A program made the position numbers and the translations under genes. Of a stretch of 64,000 bases of DNA, positions 1-8,633 are shown piece after piece. Origin of the DNA: AP-15 sp963814865. GTDB lineage: Bacteria; Pseudomonadota; Alphaproteobacteria; ATCC43930; CGMCC-115725. Positions within the stretch are counted from its first letter, which is position 1. Each line of letters opens with the position of its first letter. The stretch is from contig CAWFEN010000014.1 of NCBI GenBank assembly GCA_963814865.1, positions 1 to 64,000 of the forward strand, given 5' to 3'. The notes under the pieces were generated by a model that worked only from the letters and a program-made list of their open reading frames with translations, was not told where the DNA came from and did not search any database.

Positions 1-157
1 AGGGCTGGCCCACAACCTGACGCTGTTCGCCGGTCTCAAACCGATCATAGGTGCGACTGCCTGCGCCGGTCGTCGGGCGCCAGCCGCGTTCAGCCTGAGC
101 AATGCCCGCCGGCAACGCGAATATGTCTTTCCCGGCGCTGGCCGGCGCGTGAAAGAA

Positions 158-1203
158 TTACCCTATCGGCAAATTGTCGTAGCCCTTGGCCCGGTAGATG
201 ATCGTCGAGACGAGCCAGCTCGCGATGAACACGCCGACGACCGCGAACCCGAAGCTGGTGAGGTTGTTGTTGAGACCGCCGATCGCGCCCCAAAAACTGC
301 CCTCCAGGCCCAGTTTGTCGCCGATCAGGCCGAGCGCCTCGACGCCGCCGATGAAGACGGCGACTACCACGGAGGCGGCCGTGATCGTGAGGTTGTACCA
401 GAGCTTGCGGATCGGGTTGACAAAAGCCCAGCCATAGGCGCCGACCATCAGCACGCTGTCGGTCGTGTCGACCAGGGACATGCCCGCCGTGAACAGGGCG
501 GGGAACACCAGGATGCTCCAGAAGGACATGCCCTGGGCGGCCTGCGCCGCCGAAATTCCGAGCAGGCCGATCTCGGTCGCCGTGTCGAAGCCCAGGCCGA
601 ACAGAAACCCGATCGGGTACATGTGCCAGGAGCGGGAAACGATCTTGAACATCGGCCGGAAGATGCGGGCGAAGAACCCGCGCCCGGCCAGCAGCGCATT
701 CAGATCCTCGTCGACGACGCGCCGGCCGCGACGGGCATGCGAGAACGCCGCCCAGATGCCCTTCAGGACGAACAAATTGGCCACGCCGATAACGAGCAGG
801 AACAAGGCCGAGACGGCCGTTCCGACAACGCCGCCCAGATGTCGTGAAAGGCTTCGAGCCTGCCCTGCATCATGGCGGCGGTCGCGGCGATGGCGACCGA
901 GGCGAGGACGACGATCGTCGAATGGCCGAGCGAGAAGAAGAAACCGGCCGAGAACGGGCGTTTGCCCTCCTGCATCAGCTTGCGCACGACATTGTCGATG
1001 GCGGCGATGTGGTCGGCGTCGAACGCATGCCGGAGGCCGAACACATAGGCGAGGAACGCCGTCCCGAGCAGGGTCGGCCTATTTGAGAACGTAACCCAGG
1101 CCCACAGCCAGGCCGAGAGATTGGCGGCGGCGAGGAAAACGTAAACAGCGCCCGTCTTGGCCCTGGCACGCCCGGGCCGATCGTCGAACGGGTTGGGCAG
1201 CAT
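158..1203 (-). pseudogene. NiCoT-family nickel/cobalt permease, interrupted by one frameshift
   Basis: A polytopic inner-membrane permease of the HoxN/NixA/NicT family, which imports Ni2+ or Co2+. The N-terminal part (start ATG at 1203, MLPNPFDD) holds the family signature RHAFDADHIAAIDN. The C-terminal part (after about 805, NLFVLKGIWAAF onward) holds the remaining membrane segments, including GFLFGLGFDTATEIGLLG. The two parts are in different frames; the break lies near 831-842, where the N-terminal frame reads DIWAALSE but another frame reads the expected GGVVGTAVSALFL. It lies 7 bases after cbtA, downstream of a cobalamin riboswitch, so cobalt is the likely substrate (inference). The frame change may be an assembly indel rather than a true lesion. 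Confidence 0.85.
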
Positions 1204-1210
1204 GTCCGGA

Positions 1211-1957
1211 TTACCGATAGGCCAGCCCGCTCGCGCGGCGCCGGGCGGCGTCCCAGCCGAGACTTTTTTCGGCGGCAACGCCGAAGCCCAGCCCCAGTAC
1301 CGTCCACAAGACCGCCTGAATACCGAGCGAGGCGAGGCGGAAACGCCACAAGACGACGGCCGAGAACCGGTCCGGCACCTCGTTTATGTCCGGCAGCAGA
1401 TATTGGACGACGGCAATCACGACGATGAACACGCCGATCGCCAGGAGCGTCGCGTTCCAGGCGCCGAGACGCTCGCGCCAGCGCCGCGCGAGGCCGGCCG
1501 CCAGCATGCAGGCCGCCAGCGACGTTGCGATCATGATGAAGTAGAGCGCCGTCCGCCGGCCGATCGTCGCCGGATCGCCGACCGAGGGCGGATTGGCCGG
1601 ATATTTCAGCGCCGGCACCACGACGATGACGATAAAGCCGGCGAGCGCCAGCAGAGCGGCCGTCGCGCGCGGGCTGAAATCGCCGGCACGACCGTAGGCA
1701 AAGGCGAACACCAGCGAAAACAGGCCGCCCATGGCCGTGCCGTAGACGACAATGCCGGTGAACAGGCCGATCCCGGCCTGGGTATGGCGGCTGACCAGCT
1801 CGGGCTCGGGCGCCTCGCCTTTGGCCTGGTCCATTCGCGTTTCGAAGGCGATGGCGCGATCGACCTGCGGTTCTCCGAAGATCCGGGCCAGGCCGAAGGC
1901 GAGGACGCCGGCGACCAGCCCAACCAGCATGCCGCGCAGCAGAAGGCTCGTCACCAT
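1211..1957 (-). CDS. cbtA: CbtA-family cobalt transporter subunit
   Basis: A 248-residue membrane protein with about five hydrophobic segments, matching the CbtA family (predicted cobalt uptake partner of CbtB). Recognisable family elements are the N-terminal segment LLLRGMLVGLVAGVLAFGLA followed by GEPQVDRAIAFE, and the central ALKYPANPPSVGDPATIGRR. It follows cbtB by 9 bases and precedes the NiCoT gene by 7 bases, so the three are probably one transcript under the upstream cobalamin riboswitch. The protein is full length and shows no lesion. Transport function in the family is mainly inferred from B12 regulation and gene neighbourhood. Confidence 0.88.
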   Translation of the reverse strand: MVTSLLLRGMLVGLVAGVLAFGLARIFGEPQVDRAIAFETRMDQAKGEAPEPELVSRHTQAGIGLFTGIVVYGTAMGGLFSLVFAFAYGRAGDFSPRATAALLALAGFIVIVVVPALKYPANPPSVGDPATIGRRTALYFIMIATSLAACMLAAGLARRWRERLGAWNATLLAIGVFIVVIAVVQYLLPDINEVPDRFSAVVLWRFRLASLGIQAVLWTVLGLGFGVAAEKSLGWDAARRRASGLAYR

Positions 1958-1966
1958 GCCGGCCCC

Positions 1967-2176
1967 TCAGTGGCAGGGAAAGCCGAGCAGATGGCGGCCG
2001 TCATGGACGAATTCGTGCACGTACATGCCGTGGACCAGCGCCGTCGCGCCCTCTTCCGCCCCGACGAAATAGATCGCCAGCAGGCAGACGAGGCCGGCGA
2101 AGACGGCCCAGGGCAGGATTTTTCCGACCGGGATCGGAACCGGCCGGGCAACAGGCGACAATGCTGTATCGGACAT
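1967..2176 (-). CDS. cbtB: CbtB-family cobalt transporter subunit
   Basis: A 69-residue protein with one transmembrane helix (around PWAVFAGLVCLLAIYFVG) and a histidine-rich C-terminus, VHEFVHDGRHLLGFPCH, which is the hallmark of CbtB and the presumed metal-binding end. The start at 2176 (MSDTALSP) is chosen because AGGAGGT sits just upstream on the minus strand. It is the first gene after the cobalamin riboswitch and is followed by cbtA. Longer upstream extensions in this frame would run through the riboswitch and are rejected. Confidence 0.88.
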   Translation of the reverse strand: MSDTALSPVARPVPIPVGKILPWAVFAGLVCLLAIYFVGAEEGATALVHGMYVHEFVHDGRHLLGFPCH

Positions 2177-2214
2177 GGCGGTACCTCCTCGGGATGACGC
2201 GTCCCGTTGCAGAA

Positions 2215-2340
2215 CGTCGAACCACGGAGCGGGTCTGACTCCCGGAGCGAACGCCGCCAGGCGCTCGGGCCGGATACAGTGGCGCGACCGTGCCGGAATG
2301 TCACCGGCTTCCGCCAACCGTGGTAGGCCGCCCACACTAG
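2215..2340 (-). promoter_or_regulatory. Cobalamin (B12) riboswitch
   Basis: On the minus strand the leader of cbtB contains the conserved cobalamin-riboswitch core: GGAAGCCGGTGACATTCCGG, then CACGGTCGCGCCACTGT (complement of 2277-2294), and a terminal GGGAGTCAGACCCG block near 2228-2243. Spacing and order match the class. Known biology: adenosylcobalamin binding normally lowers expression of downstream cobalt or B12 uptake genes. It lies about 40 bases before the cbtB ribosome-binding site, consistent with control of translation initiation or of transcription. Exact ends are approximate. Confidence 0.92.
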
Positions 2341-2489
2341 GAATGAGCCGTCTGCGGTGTCAACCGATCAACGCGGTCCCTGATCCCCGGCCAGGGTTTG
2401 GAGATTCGGCGGATCGCGGATGGAAGTTGTTGATTCGGGCTTTGTTCTGCCACCGTGGCAGGTTTCACCCGTTGGGTGCGGGGGCGGGA

Positions 2490-2745
2490 ATGGCGGATCG
2501 GCTGGATTTCGAGATCGATGTCGAGCTGGAAGCAGGGCTGATCACCGGGTATGCCGGGGTGCCCGGGCTGATCGAGGCATTTTGCCGGACCGGGACGGCG
2601 GCGGTGATCGACCGGGAGGTCAGGCTGAAGGTCCGCAAGCGCGGGCTGAGTGCCTCGGCGATGGCCGAAAGCCTGTTGGCGATGTAGGCGGCGGGCGGCG
2701 GGCCGAGGATCTCGACCATTTTGATTGCGTTCGAACTCGCCACGA
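2490..2745 (+). pseudogene. Decayed transposase N-terminal fragment (IS1380/IS4-like)
   Basis: From ATG 2490 the translation reads MADRLDFEIDVELEAGLITG and then GVPGLIEAF, VIDREVRLKVRKRGLS and AESLLAM, which resembles the N-terminal region of IS1380/IS4-type transposases. A TAG stop then replaces the tryptophan expected after AESLLA(L/M), and the following AEDLDHF motif, also typical of these transposases, is in another frame (about 2695-2725). No catalytic core, terminal inverted repeats or target duplication were seen, so this is a remnant. The exact family is uncertain. Confidence 0.5.
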
Positions 2746-3012
2746 CGCGCTGGCGGCTTCCCGGCCACGAAAAGCTCGATATCGACGGCTGAGCAAAACA
2801 TCAGCACACACGGTCTGGCGCCTTCCCGCATCTCAACTGCCCGCGAGACCTGTCAGCGGCTCTTAAACAGGCCGGGTGGGGTGAGCGCCGTCGCCGGGCG
2901 CTCGCCGGATTCTTGTCGAGGCGCTGCCGCGCCCACATGCCCGTGCGGCAAGCATATGATATCTTCGCGCCGATTAGGAGAAACCGAGGGCCGCAAGGGA
3001 GGGTCTGACACC

Positions 3013-4659
3013 ATGACGACGATGCTTCGCCTCGACCGCCGCCGGTTCCTCGTGCAGTCGGCGCTGGCCGGCGCGGCGTTGCTTGTCCCCTGTCGACGGG
3101 CTTGGGCGGCGGGGGCGGGCGAGCCGGTCGTCGACACCACCTCCGGGAAGATCCGCGGGGTCAGGGTCGACGGGATCGACGCGTTCAAGGGGATCCCCTA
3201 TGGCGCCTCGACTGCCGGGGCGAATAGGTTCATGCCGCCGCAAAAGCCGGCGCCATGGGGTGGGGTGCGCGAGGCTCTCGACTGGGCCGGGCACGCGCCG
3301 CAAGCCTTTGCCGGCCGCCGGCGGCCCGAGGTGGCGCACCTGTCCGGCGTTCCCGACAAGGTGCCGGTCAGCGAAGACTGCCTGACCTTGAACCTGTGGA
3401 CCGGCGGCCTCGATGGGGGCAAACGCCCGGTCATGGTTTGGTTTCACGGCGGCGCCTTCTCCTATGGATCGGCCAATACGCCGCGCACTGCCGGCGCCAA
3501 TTTGGCCCGGCGCGGCGATGTCGTCGTCGTGACCGTCAATCACCGTCTCAACATTTTTGGGTTTCTGGATCTTGGGGAGCTCGGCGGCGAGAAATTCGCG
3601 CATTCGGGCAATGCCGGAGTGCTCGATCTCGTCGCCACGCTCGAATGGGTCCGCGACAATGTCGCGAATTTCGGTGGCGACCCCGGCAACGTGACGATCT
3701 TCGGCCAATCCGGCGGCGGCGGAAAGGTCAGCGCCCTGCTGGCGATGCCGGCGGCGAAAGGGCTTTTCCAGCGTGCCATCGTGATGAGCGGTGCCGGCAT
3801 CCGCATGGCCGAGCATGAACGCGCGACAAAGCTTGCCGACGCGGTCCTGGGCGAGGTCGGGCTGACGGCGAACCAGCTCGACATATTGCAGACACTGCCG
3901 CTCGAGCGCTTGCTCGCAGCCATCGCGCCGGCGCAGAAGAAGGTGGCCCCGGCGGGCTTCCGGCTGCTTGACCGCTATGGGTTCGGGCCGGTGGTCGAGG
4001 GTCATGATCTGCCGCACCACCCGTTCGATCCGGCGGCAACGGATTTGTCGGACGACGTGCCGGTCATGGTCGGCGGCACCAGGGACGAGAACGCGCTCTT
4101 TCTCGCCCCGGACGATACGGTATGGAACCGCACCCTCGGCGAGGACGAGCTGAAGACCCGTGTCGCCAAGGTGGCACCGGGGAACACGGACGCGGTGCTC
4201 GCGCTTTACCGCCGGATGCATCCCGGCATGAACCCGGCCGAGCTGTTGATCGAGATCACGACCAATTCGAATTTCTGGGTGCGCTCGGTGCTGCTTGCCG
4301 AGCGCAAGGCCGCCAAAAGCAAGGCGCCTGTCTACATGTACTCATTCAACTGGCGAACTCCGGTATTCGACGGCAAGCTGATGGCGCCGCACGCGCTCGA
4401 CGTGCCGTTCGTCTTCGACACGCTCGATGCGGTCGGCATTACCGGCCACGCGCCGGCCGCACCGGCGATCGCGGCGGCGGAGTCGGCCACCTGGGCCGGA
4501 TTTGCCCGCTCCGGCACGCCCGATAACAAGGCGATCCCGCACTGGCCCGCCTATACGGCGGCCGATCGGGCGACCATGATGATCGACACCGAGTGGCGGG
4601 TGCAGACCGATCCGCAACACGAGGCGCGGCTATTGTGGACCAGGATCGCGGTGGCGTGA
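3013..4659 (+). CDS. Tat-exported type-B carboxylesterase
   Basis: A 548-residue carboxylesterase / para-nitrobenzyl-esterase type hydrolase (COesterase alpha/beta fold). The N-terminus MTTMLRLDRRRFLVQSALAG is a twin-arginine signal, so the enzyme is probably periplasmic. Family landmarks are GIRGV-like GKIRGVRVDGIDAFKGIPYG, SEDCLTLNLWT, the oxyanion-hole WFHGGAFSYGS, and the nucleophile region IFGQSGGGGK, where the serine is flanked by Gln and Gly rather than the common GESAGG; GQSGGGGK occurs in many proteobacterial members. The acid and His lie in the C-terminal half (for example APHALDVPFVFD). Start chosen at 3013 because AGGGAGGG lies just upstream and the Tat motif follows directly. Substrate unknown. 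Confidence 0.9.
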   Translation: MTTMLRLDRRRFLVQSALAGAALLVPCRRAWAAGAGEPVVDTTSGKIRGVRVDGIDAFKGIPYGASTAGANRFMPPQKPAPWGGVREALDWAGHAPQAFAGRRRPEVAHLSGVPDKVPVSEDCLTLNLWTGGLDGGKRPVMVWFHGGAFSYGSANTPRTAGANLARRGDVVVVTVNHRLNIFGFLDLGELGGEKFAHSGNAGVLDLVATLEWVRDNVANFGGDPGNVTIFGQSGGGGKVSALLAMPAAKGLFQRAIVMSGAGIRMAEHERATKLADAVLGEVGLTANQLDILQTLPLERLLAAIAPAQKKVAPAGFRLLDRYGFGPVVEGHDLPHHPFDPAATDLSDDVPVMVGGTRDENALFLAPDDTVWNRTLGEDELKTRVAKVAPGNTDAVLALYRRMHPGMNPAELLIEITTNSNFWVRSVLLAERKAAKSKAPVYMYSFNWRTPVFDGKLMAPHALDVPFVFDTLDAVGITGHAPAAPAIAAAESATWAGFARSGTPDNKAIPHWPAYTAADRATMMIDTEWRVQTDPQHEARLLWTRIAVA

Positions 4660-4705
4660 GCGGCGAGACGGCTATCGAAGCCCCCGAGATGACTATCGAA
4701 AATCA

Positions 4706-5170
4706 ATGGTAAAGCTGACGTTTCGGGCGATTTGCGCGGTTTTGCTGTTGCTCGTCATCCACAGTCGCCCGGCTTCATCGGAAGTACCGGAAGGGACTTG
4801 GTTGTTTGCAAACAGGGTAGCCGTACAGGTCTTCGCATGCAGCGGCCTGGTGTGCGGTAAAATCGTATGGCTGCTGAGGCCGCGTACTCCCTCCGGGCAG
4901 CCCGATGTCGACTACCTCAATCCCGATGCCACATTACGGCGGCGGCCGCTGTGCGGCCTGACCATCATTTGGGGGCTGCGGCCCGATGGTCCAGGTCATT
5001 GGTCCAACGGCTGGCTTTACGACCCGAAAGATGGCATTACCTATGACGTCACCGCAGAGCGCACCGCACCCAACACCATATCCGCGCGCGTTTATCGCGG
5101 AGCTCCGCTCCTCGGCCGCACCGAAATACTGCTCCGCGATCCGCCGCTCAGCTTCGACGGGCGCTGTTGA
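4706..5170 (+). CDS. DUF2147-domain secreted protein
   Basis: A 154-residue protein with a Sec signal peptide (about residues 1-25, ending near SRPASS), followed by a DUF2147 domain. Matching features are EGTWLFANRVAVQVFACSG, LVCGKIVWL, the DYLNPDATLRRRPLCGL block, and GGW-like NGWLYDPKDGITYDV, ending with LLGRTEILLRD. DUF2147 proteins are small exported beta-rich proteins of poorly known function; no catalytic residues are established. It follows the carboxylesterase by 46 bases and could be co-transcribed. Confidence 0.85.
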   Translation: MVKLTFRAICAVLLLLVIHSRPASSEVPEGTWLFANRVAVQVFACSGLVCGKIVWLLRPRTPSGQPDVDYLNPDATLRRRPLCGLTIIWGLRPDGPGHWSNGWLYDPKDGITYDVTAERTAPNTISARVYRGAPLLGRTEILLRDPPLSFDGRC

Positions 5171-5315
5171 GCAGTCGAGCCGCTTTTCCCGCCCTGAACG
5201 GGAACTGTCCCAAACGGCCCGGCGCTTTTCCAGCACCGCTTATGACCGTAATTTTTGATGGCCGGTCGTCGGTAGACGACGGCACGACCCCAGATTGGGA
5301 GGGAGGGAAACGGAA

Positions 5316-5744
5316 ATGCAGCGCGGGGTGCTCTGTGTTTTTGGGCTGCTGTCAGCGTTCTGGTCCGCGGGCGCCTCGTCGGCGACACCGGACGCCGGCC
5401 CATTCGACGGGCGGTGGGGCGTGATCCTCGTCTGTCCGAAAGCCCCGGACGGCGCCCTGCCGTTCACCTTCGAGTTCACCGCCGCCGTGAAGGACGCCGT
5501 GCTCCACGGCGAGCACGGTGTCGCGGGCCAGCCGGGCTGGCTGTCGCTCGACGGGCGCATTCGACCCGACGGCGCCGCCAATCTGGAAGCACGCGGCCTG
5601 ACCGGCCACCCCAACTACAATATCAATCAGACCGCGCAGGGCGTTCCTTATGAACACGACGTGACCGCCCGCTTCGACGCCTCGCGAGGCACCGGCAATT
5701 GGGTTACCTCCCGCATCTGCAATTTCACCTTTGGACGGCAATAG
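5316..5744 (+). CDS. Small exported protein of unknown function
   Basis: A 142-residue protein with a cleavable signal peptide (MQRGVLCVFGLLSAFWSAGA, cleavage near SSA). The mature part contains FDGRWGVILVCPKA, LPFTFEFTAAVKDAVLHGEH and a C-terminal TGNWVTSRICNFTFGR, with two cysteines that could pair. The pattern resembles small periplasmic proteins often found in Rhizobiales-like genomes, but I do not recognise a named family. Start at 5316 is supported by an upstream GGGAGGGA; an in-frame ATG at 5295 has no clear site. Confidence 0.75.
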   Translation: MQRGVLCVFGLLSAFWSAGASSATPDAGPFDGRWGVILVCPKAPDGALPFTFEFTAAVKDAVLHGEHGVAGQPGWLSLDGRIRPDGAANLEARGLTGHPNYNINQTAQGVPYEHDVTARFDASRGTGNWVTSRICNFTFGRQ

Positions 5745-5917
5745 CCGCGTCGAGCGTGACCGCATCGTTGGTGCGGCCGGCCGCACCTGCGTCGCCGCCC
5801 ATCGCCGGCGCATCACTCGGCTGCCGAGAAATGACGGGTGCCGGGCACGCCGCTGGCGCCGGCGCCGAGAGCGACCGTATTCCCGAATCCGGGGGTCGCC
5901 CGGAATGACCAGGAGCG
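5745..5917. repeat. Convergent intergenic region with palindromes
   Basis: The spacer between two convergent genes holds a perfect 16-base palindrome GTGCGGCCGGCCGCAC at 5771-5786. It also holds an imperfect hairpin around 5879-5909 built on ATTCCCG...CGGAAT. The hairpin could end transcription of the minus- or plus-strand gene, but no clear T-run follows it, so its role is open. Confidence 0.4.
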
Positions 5918-7063
5918 CTATTTCAGATCGACGATTTCGATCCAATTCGGCTGCATCCCCATCGGGTAGTGGCCGACGGGCTTCAGCTCGCCGCTCGCCG
6001 GGTCGATCGCGTAGACCGTCATCCCGGCCGAGTCCATGCCGACCGACAGCAGGAACCTGCCGCGCGGGTCGATCGCGAAACCGCGCGGCGTCTTCTCGGT
6101 CGGAAAGCGGCCGATCCGGGTCAGCGTGCCTTTGTCCGGGTCGATCTTGTAGCCGATCAACATGCTGGTCTTGCGCTCGGCGCCATAGAGGAACTTGCCG
6201 TCCGGCGTCACATGGATGTCCGAGGCCGCAGGCTGCTCCTTGTATTCGTTGGTATCGACGAATTGCAGCTCCGTCAGGAGCCCCGAGCCTGGGTCGATCG
6301 CATAGGCGCCGATCGTCGCCGTCGTCTCGGTGATCAGGTAGCCCCAGCGCTTGTTCGGATGGATCGTGAAATGGCGCGGGCCCGCGCCCGGTTTGGTGGC
6401 TACCTGGCCGGGACCGTCGGGCGATACCGTGCCGGTGATCGGGTCGAAGTTGAACTCCATCACGATGTCGCCGCCGAGCACCGGAACGTAGACGTGCTTG
6501 TTGCCGGCATCGATGACCACGCAATGCGCCTTGGGCTTGGTGTCGAGAATCTGGGTCGCTTTCGCCTCGACGATGCTCTGCGCGTTGATCGGGTAGATCG
6601 CCAGCTTGGCGCCGACATAGGAGGCGGCGAGCAGGAATTGGCCGGTGCGGTCGGTGTTGATGTACGCCATCTGATCGACCAGCGGGGTTGCCGCCACGTG
6701 CTCGAGCCGGCCGGTGGTCCGGTCGATGGCAAAGGTCGAAACCGGATACGGCGCGCTGCGGAGCTGCGCGTAGAGGAAATGCTTGTCCGGGCTGGTCGCC
6801 ATCGGCAGGCTGGCCGGCGACGGCTTGTCGGAGCCGGGAACCGGGGTCTTCTCGATCAGCTCGAGCGCGCCCGTCGCCCGGTTCATCGCCAGGACGAAGA
6901 CTTCCTTGCTGCCGGCGTTCGATACATAGACGACCGTTTCCGGTGTGCCTTGGGCCATCGCCTTGCGTCCTCCGATCAGGGTTTGCGCTCCGAGCCCGAG
7001 CCCGGCGATCCCGCCGAGACCAAGCGCCAATACGCGCCGCCGTGCCGTCCGTCCGTGGCTCAT
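5918..7063 (-). CDS. Lactonase-family beta-propeller protein, Tat-exported
   Basis: A 381-residue protein of the lactonase / 6-phosphogluconolactonase-like seven-bladed propeller family (PF10282 type). The N-terminus GRTARRRVLALGLGGIAGLG is a Tat-type signal, so a periplasmic location is likely. Blade repeats are visible as YVSNAGSKEVFVLAMNRATG, STFAIDRTTGRLEHV, GPRHFTIHPNKRWGYLITE, HVTPDGKFLYGAER and FAIDPRGRFLLSVGMDS. Cytosolic Pgl acts in the pentose phosphate pathway, but exported relatives have undefined substrates, so a lactonase reaction is only an inference here. It is divergent from the cupin gene. Confidence 0.82.
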   Translation of the reverse strand: MSHGRTARRRVLALGLGGIAGLGLGAQTLIGGRKAMAQGTPETVVYVSNAGSKEVFVLAMNRATGALELIEKTPVPGSDKPSPASLPMATSPDKHFLYAQLRSAPYPVSTFAIDRTTGRLEHVAATPLVDQMAYINTDRTGQFLLAASYVGAKLAIYPINAQSIVEAKATQILDTKPKAHCVVIDAGNKHVYVPVLGGDIVMEFNFDPITGTVSPDGPGQVATKPGAGPRHFTIHPNKRWGYLITETTATIGAYAIDPGSGLLTELQFVDTNEYKEQPAASDIHVTPDGKFLYGAERKTSMLIGYKIDPDKGTLTRIGRFPTEKTPRGFAIDPRGRFLLSVGMDSAGMTVYAIDPASGELKPVGHYPMGMQPNWIEIVDLK

Positions 7064-7237
7064 CGTTCCCTCCCGCCGTTATCTGACATCCCATGCCGAC
7101 CATCATTGGGGGCCGGTCGCAACCAGCGCTGCGCTGCCCTTCATCCGCCTTGATTGCGCCGCGCCGGTCGCGGCTGCTATGCTCTCCCCTGTTATTTGGG
7201 CGGTCGCGAGGCCGTCGCCACCGGAAGGAGCCCGATC

Positions 7238-7663
7238 ATGCCAGTAAAAGCCGGGGTCATTCGCGCCGGCGCGCGCACCACTAGGCGGGGTGCCGCCGAG
7301 ACCTTTACCGGCGTCGTGTTCCAGGATCCGGTGATCACCGCCGAATCGCCGTCGCGCCTGGGGGGCTCGGTGGTTACGTTCACGCCGGGCGCACGCACCG
7401 CGTGGCACGCCCACCCGGTCGGGCAGACGCTCTTCTGTTTGTCCGGCGTCGGCCGCATCTGCTTCAAGGGCGAGAAGCCGCAAGTGCTGAACCCGGGCGA
7501 TACGGTCAATATTCCGCCGGATACGATGCACTGGCACGGCGCGTCGCCCGATCGCCTGTTCTCGCATCTGGCGCTGTCGGAAGCCGGCGAGCAGGGCCAA
7601 GGCACCGCCTGGGGCACGCACGTCAGCGACGCCGAGTACAACGAGGCGGCGAGCGGGGGCTGA
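7238..7663 (+). CDS. Cupin-domain protein, HNL/carboxymuconolactone-associated type
   Basis: A 141-residue single-domain cupin. The metal-binding motif 1 is GARTAWHAHPVGQTLFCLSG (two His and a Gln in the usual ligand positions). Motif 2 is PGDTVNIPPDTMHWHG with a further His. This arrangement matches the small cupins related to metal-dependent hydroxynitrile lyases and to cupins found beside AhpD-like proteins. The start at 7238 follows a strong GGAAGGAG; longer in-frame starts upstream lack this. Function is unassigned; it probably binds Mn, Fe or Ni in the cytoplasm. Confidence 0.85.
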   Translation: MPVKAGVIRAGARTTRRGAAETFTGVVFQDPVITAESPSRLGGSVVTFTPGARTAWHAHPVGQTLFCLSGVGRICFKGEKPQVLNPGDTVNIPPDTMHWHGASPDRLFSHLALSEAGEQGQGTAWGTHVSDAEYNEAASGG

Positions 7664-8070
7664 ACCACGCGAACGCTTGTTATTCAGTTGTGCCGAGGTC
7701 TGGTTTTTGCCGGCCTTCCGGAAAACCGAGAATCGGCTTTGCAGCCGCGTCTCCGATCCTCTCGTCGCCGGTGCGACCGGAGAGGTGATTGTCCCACCGA
7801 TAGTTGATCACGTTCTGTTTTGTAGGAACGAATCGGAGACACGAGCCGCGGCGGCGAGCCATAGGCTTCGGGCTGGAACCCCATCGAGCCGCGAAACCGG
7901 CTGCGTGATCGTTTGGCACTGAGCCATCGAGAATGCGCTCAGCCGCACTGTCTGTCGCCTTCCCGGGGTGTCACGGCAAGCCGGGATAGCCGTTGAATTC
8001 GACGTCCGATCCAGCGGACAATGCCGGCCGCGACGCGTTCCTGATCCGTGCACTGGCCAGGAGTGAGATT
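7664..8070. other. Intergenic region, no gene supported
   Basis: About 400 bases between the cupin and TPR genes. Short open frames exist on both strands but none has a ribosome site or recognisable protein pattern. The only useful signal is CAGGAGTGAG just before the TPR gene start at 8071. No clear terminator or known promoter was identified. Confidence 0.5.
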
Positions 8071-8601
8071 ATGAGGATCGAGGCGGCTCTCGCGGCGGCA
8101 TTCGGGATTTGCCTGATCGCGGCCGGTCCGGCATATGCCGACGGAGGCGGCGGAAACGACAATTCGAACACGACGACCTGCGGCAAGGGAGAAGTCTGGG
8201 ACAGCAGGAACCAGAAATGCGTGAAAGCGGAGAACGGGGTGCTGCCGGACAAGCCGCTCACCGACTACGCCTACGCGCTGGTCAAGGCCGGACGCTACGG
8301 CGAGGCGCTCGCCGTGCTCGACCTGCTGCAGAACCCAAATACGCCGGTCGCCCTCAATTACCGCGGCTATGCGACGCGCAAGCTCGGCAGGATCGATGAG
8401 GGGATCGGCTACTATCTGAAATCGGTTGCACTCGATCCGCACTACGCGCAGGTCCGCGAATACCTCGGCGAGGCCTATCTCCTGAAAGGCGACCGGGCAC
8501 ACGCCGAAGCCCAGTTGCAGGCGATCAAGCAGATCTGCGGCACCGTTTGCGAAGAATTTGAACATCTCGCGGTAGCCATCGCCGACCCTGCGGATATCTG
8601 A
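8071..8601 (+). CDS. Exported TPR-repeat protein
   Basis: A 176-residue protein with a signal peptide (MRIEAALAAAFGICLIAAG, cleavage near AYA). Mature part: a Gly/Asn-rich stretch with a Cys pair (CGKGEVWDSRNQKC), then about two to three tetratricopeptide repeats (YAYALVKAGRYGEALAVLDL, NYRGYATRKLGRIDEGIGYY, HYAQVREYLGEAYLLKGDRA) and a C-terminal ICGTVCEEF cysteine pair. TPRs mediate protein binding; a periplasmic scaffold role is inferred. Start at 8071 chosen because of the upstream AGGAG and the signal peptide. Confidence 0.8.
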   Translation: MRIEAALAAAFGICLIAAGPAYADGGGGNDNSNTTTCGKGEVWDSRNQKCVKAENGVLPDKPLTDYAYALVKAGRYGEALAVLDLLQNPNTPVALNYRGYATRKLGRIDEGIGYYLKSVALDPHYAQVREYLGEAYLLKGDRAHAEAQLQAIKQICGTVCEEFEHLAVAIADPADI

Positions 8602-8633
8602 CGCCTCTGATCGGCAAAACGGAGGGATGGGCG

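Noticed and set aside
1..157. Possible gene at the left edge
   Set aside because: Only short low-quality frames; nothing recognisable.
1157..2197. Long plus-strand open frames antisense to cbtA and elsewhere (also 22868-25504 and 35623-37671)
   Set aside because: They lie exactly opposite strong genes, are Arg/Asp/Gly-rich and lack any family motif; this is normal for GC-rich DNA.
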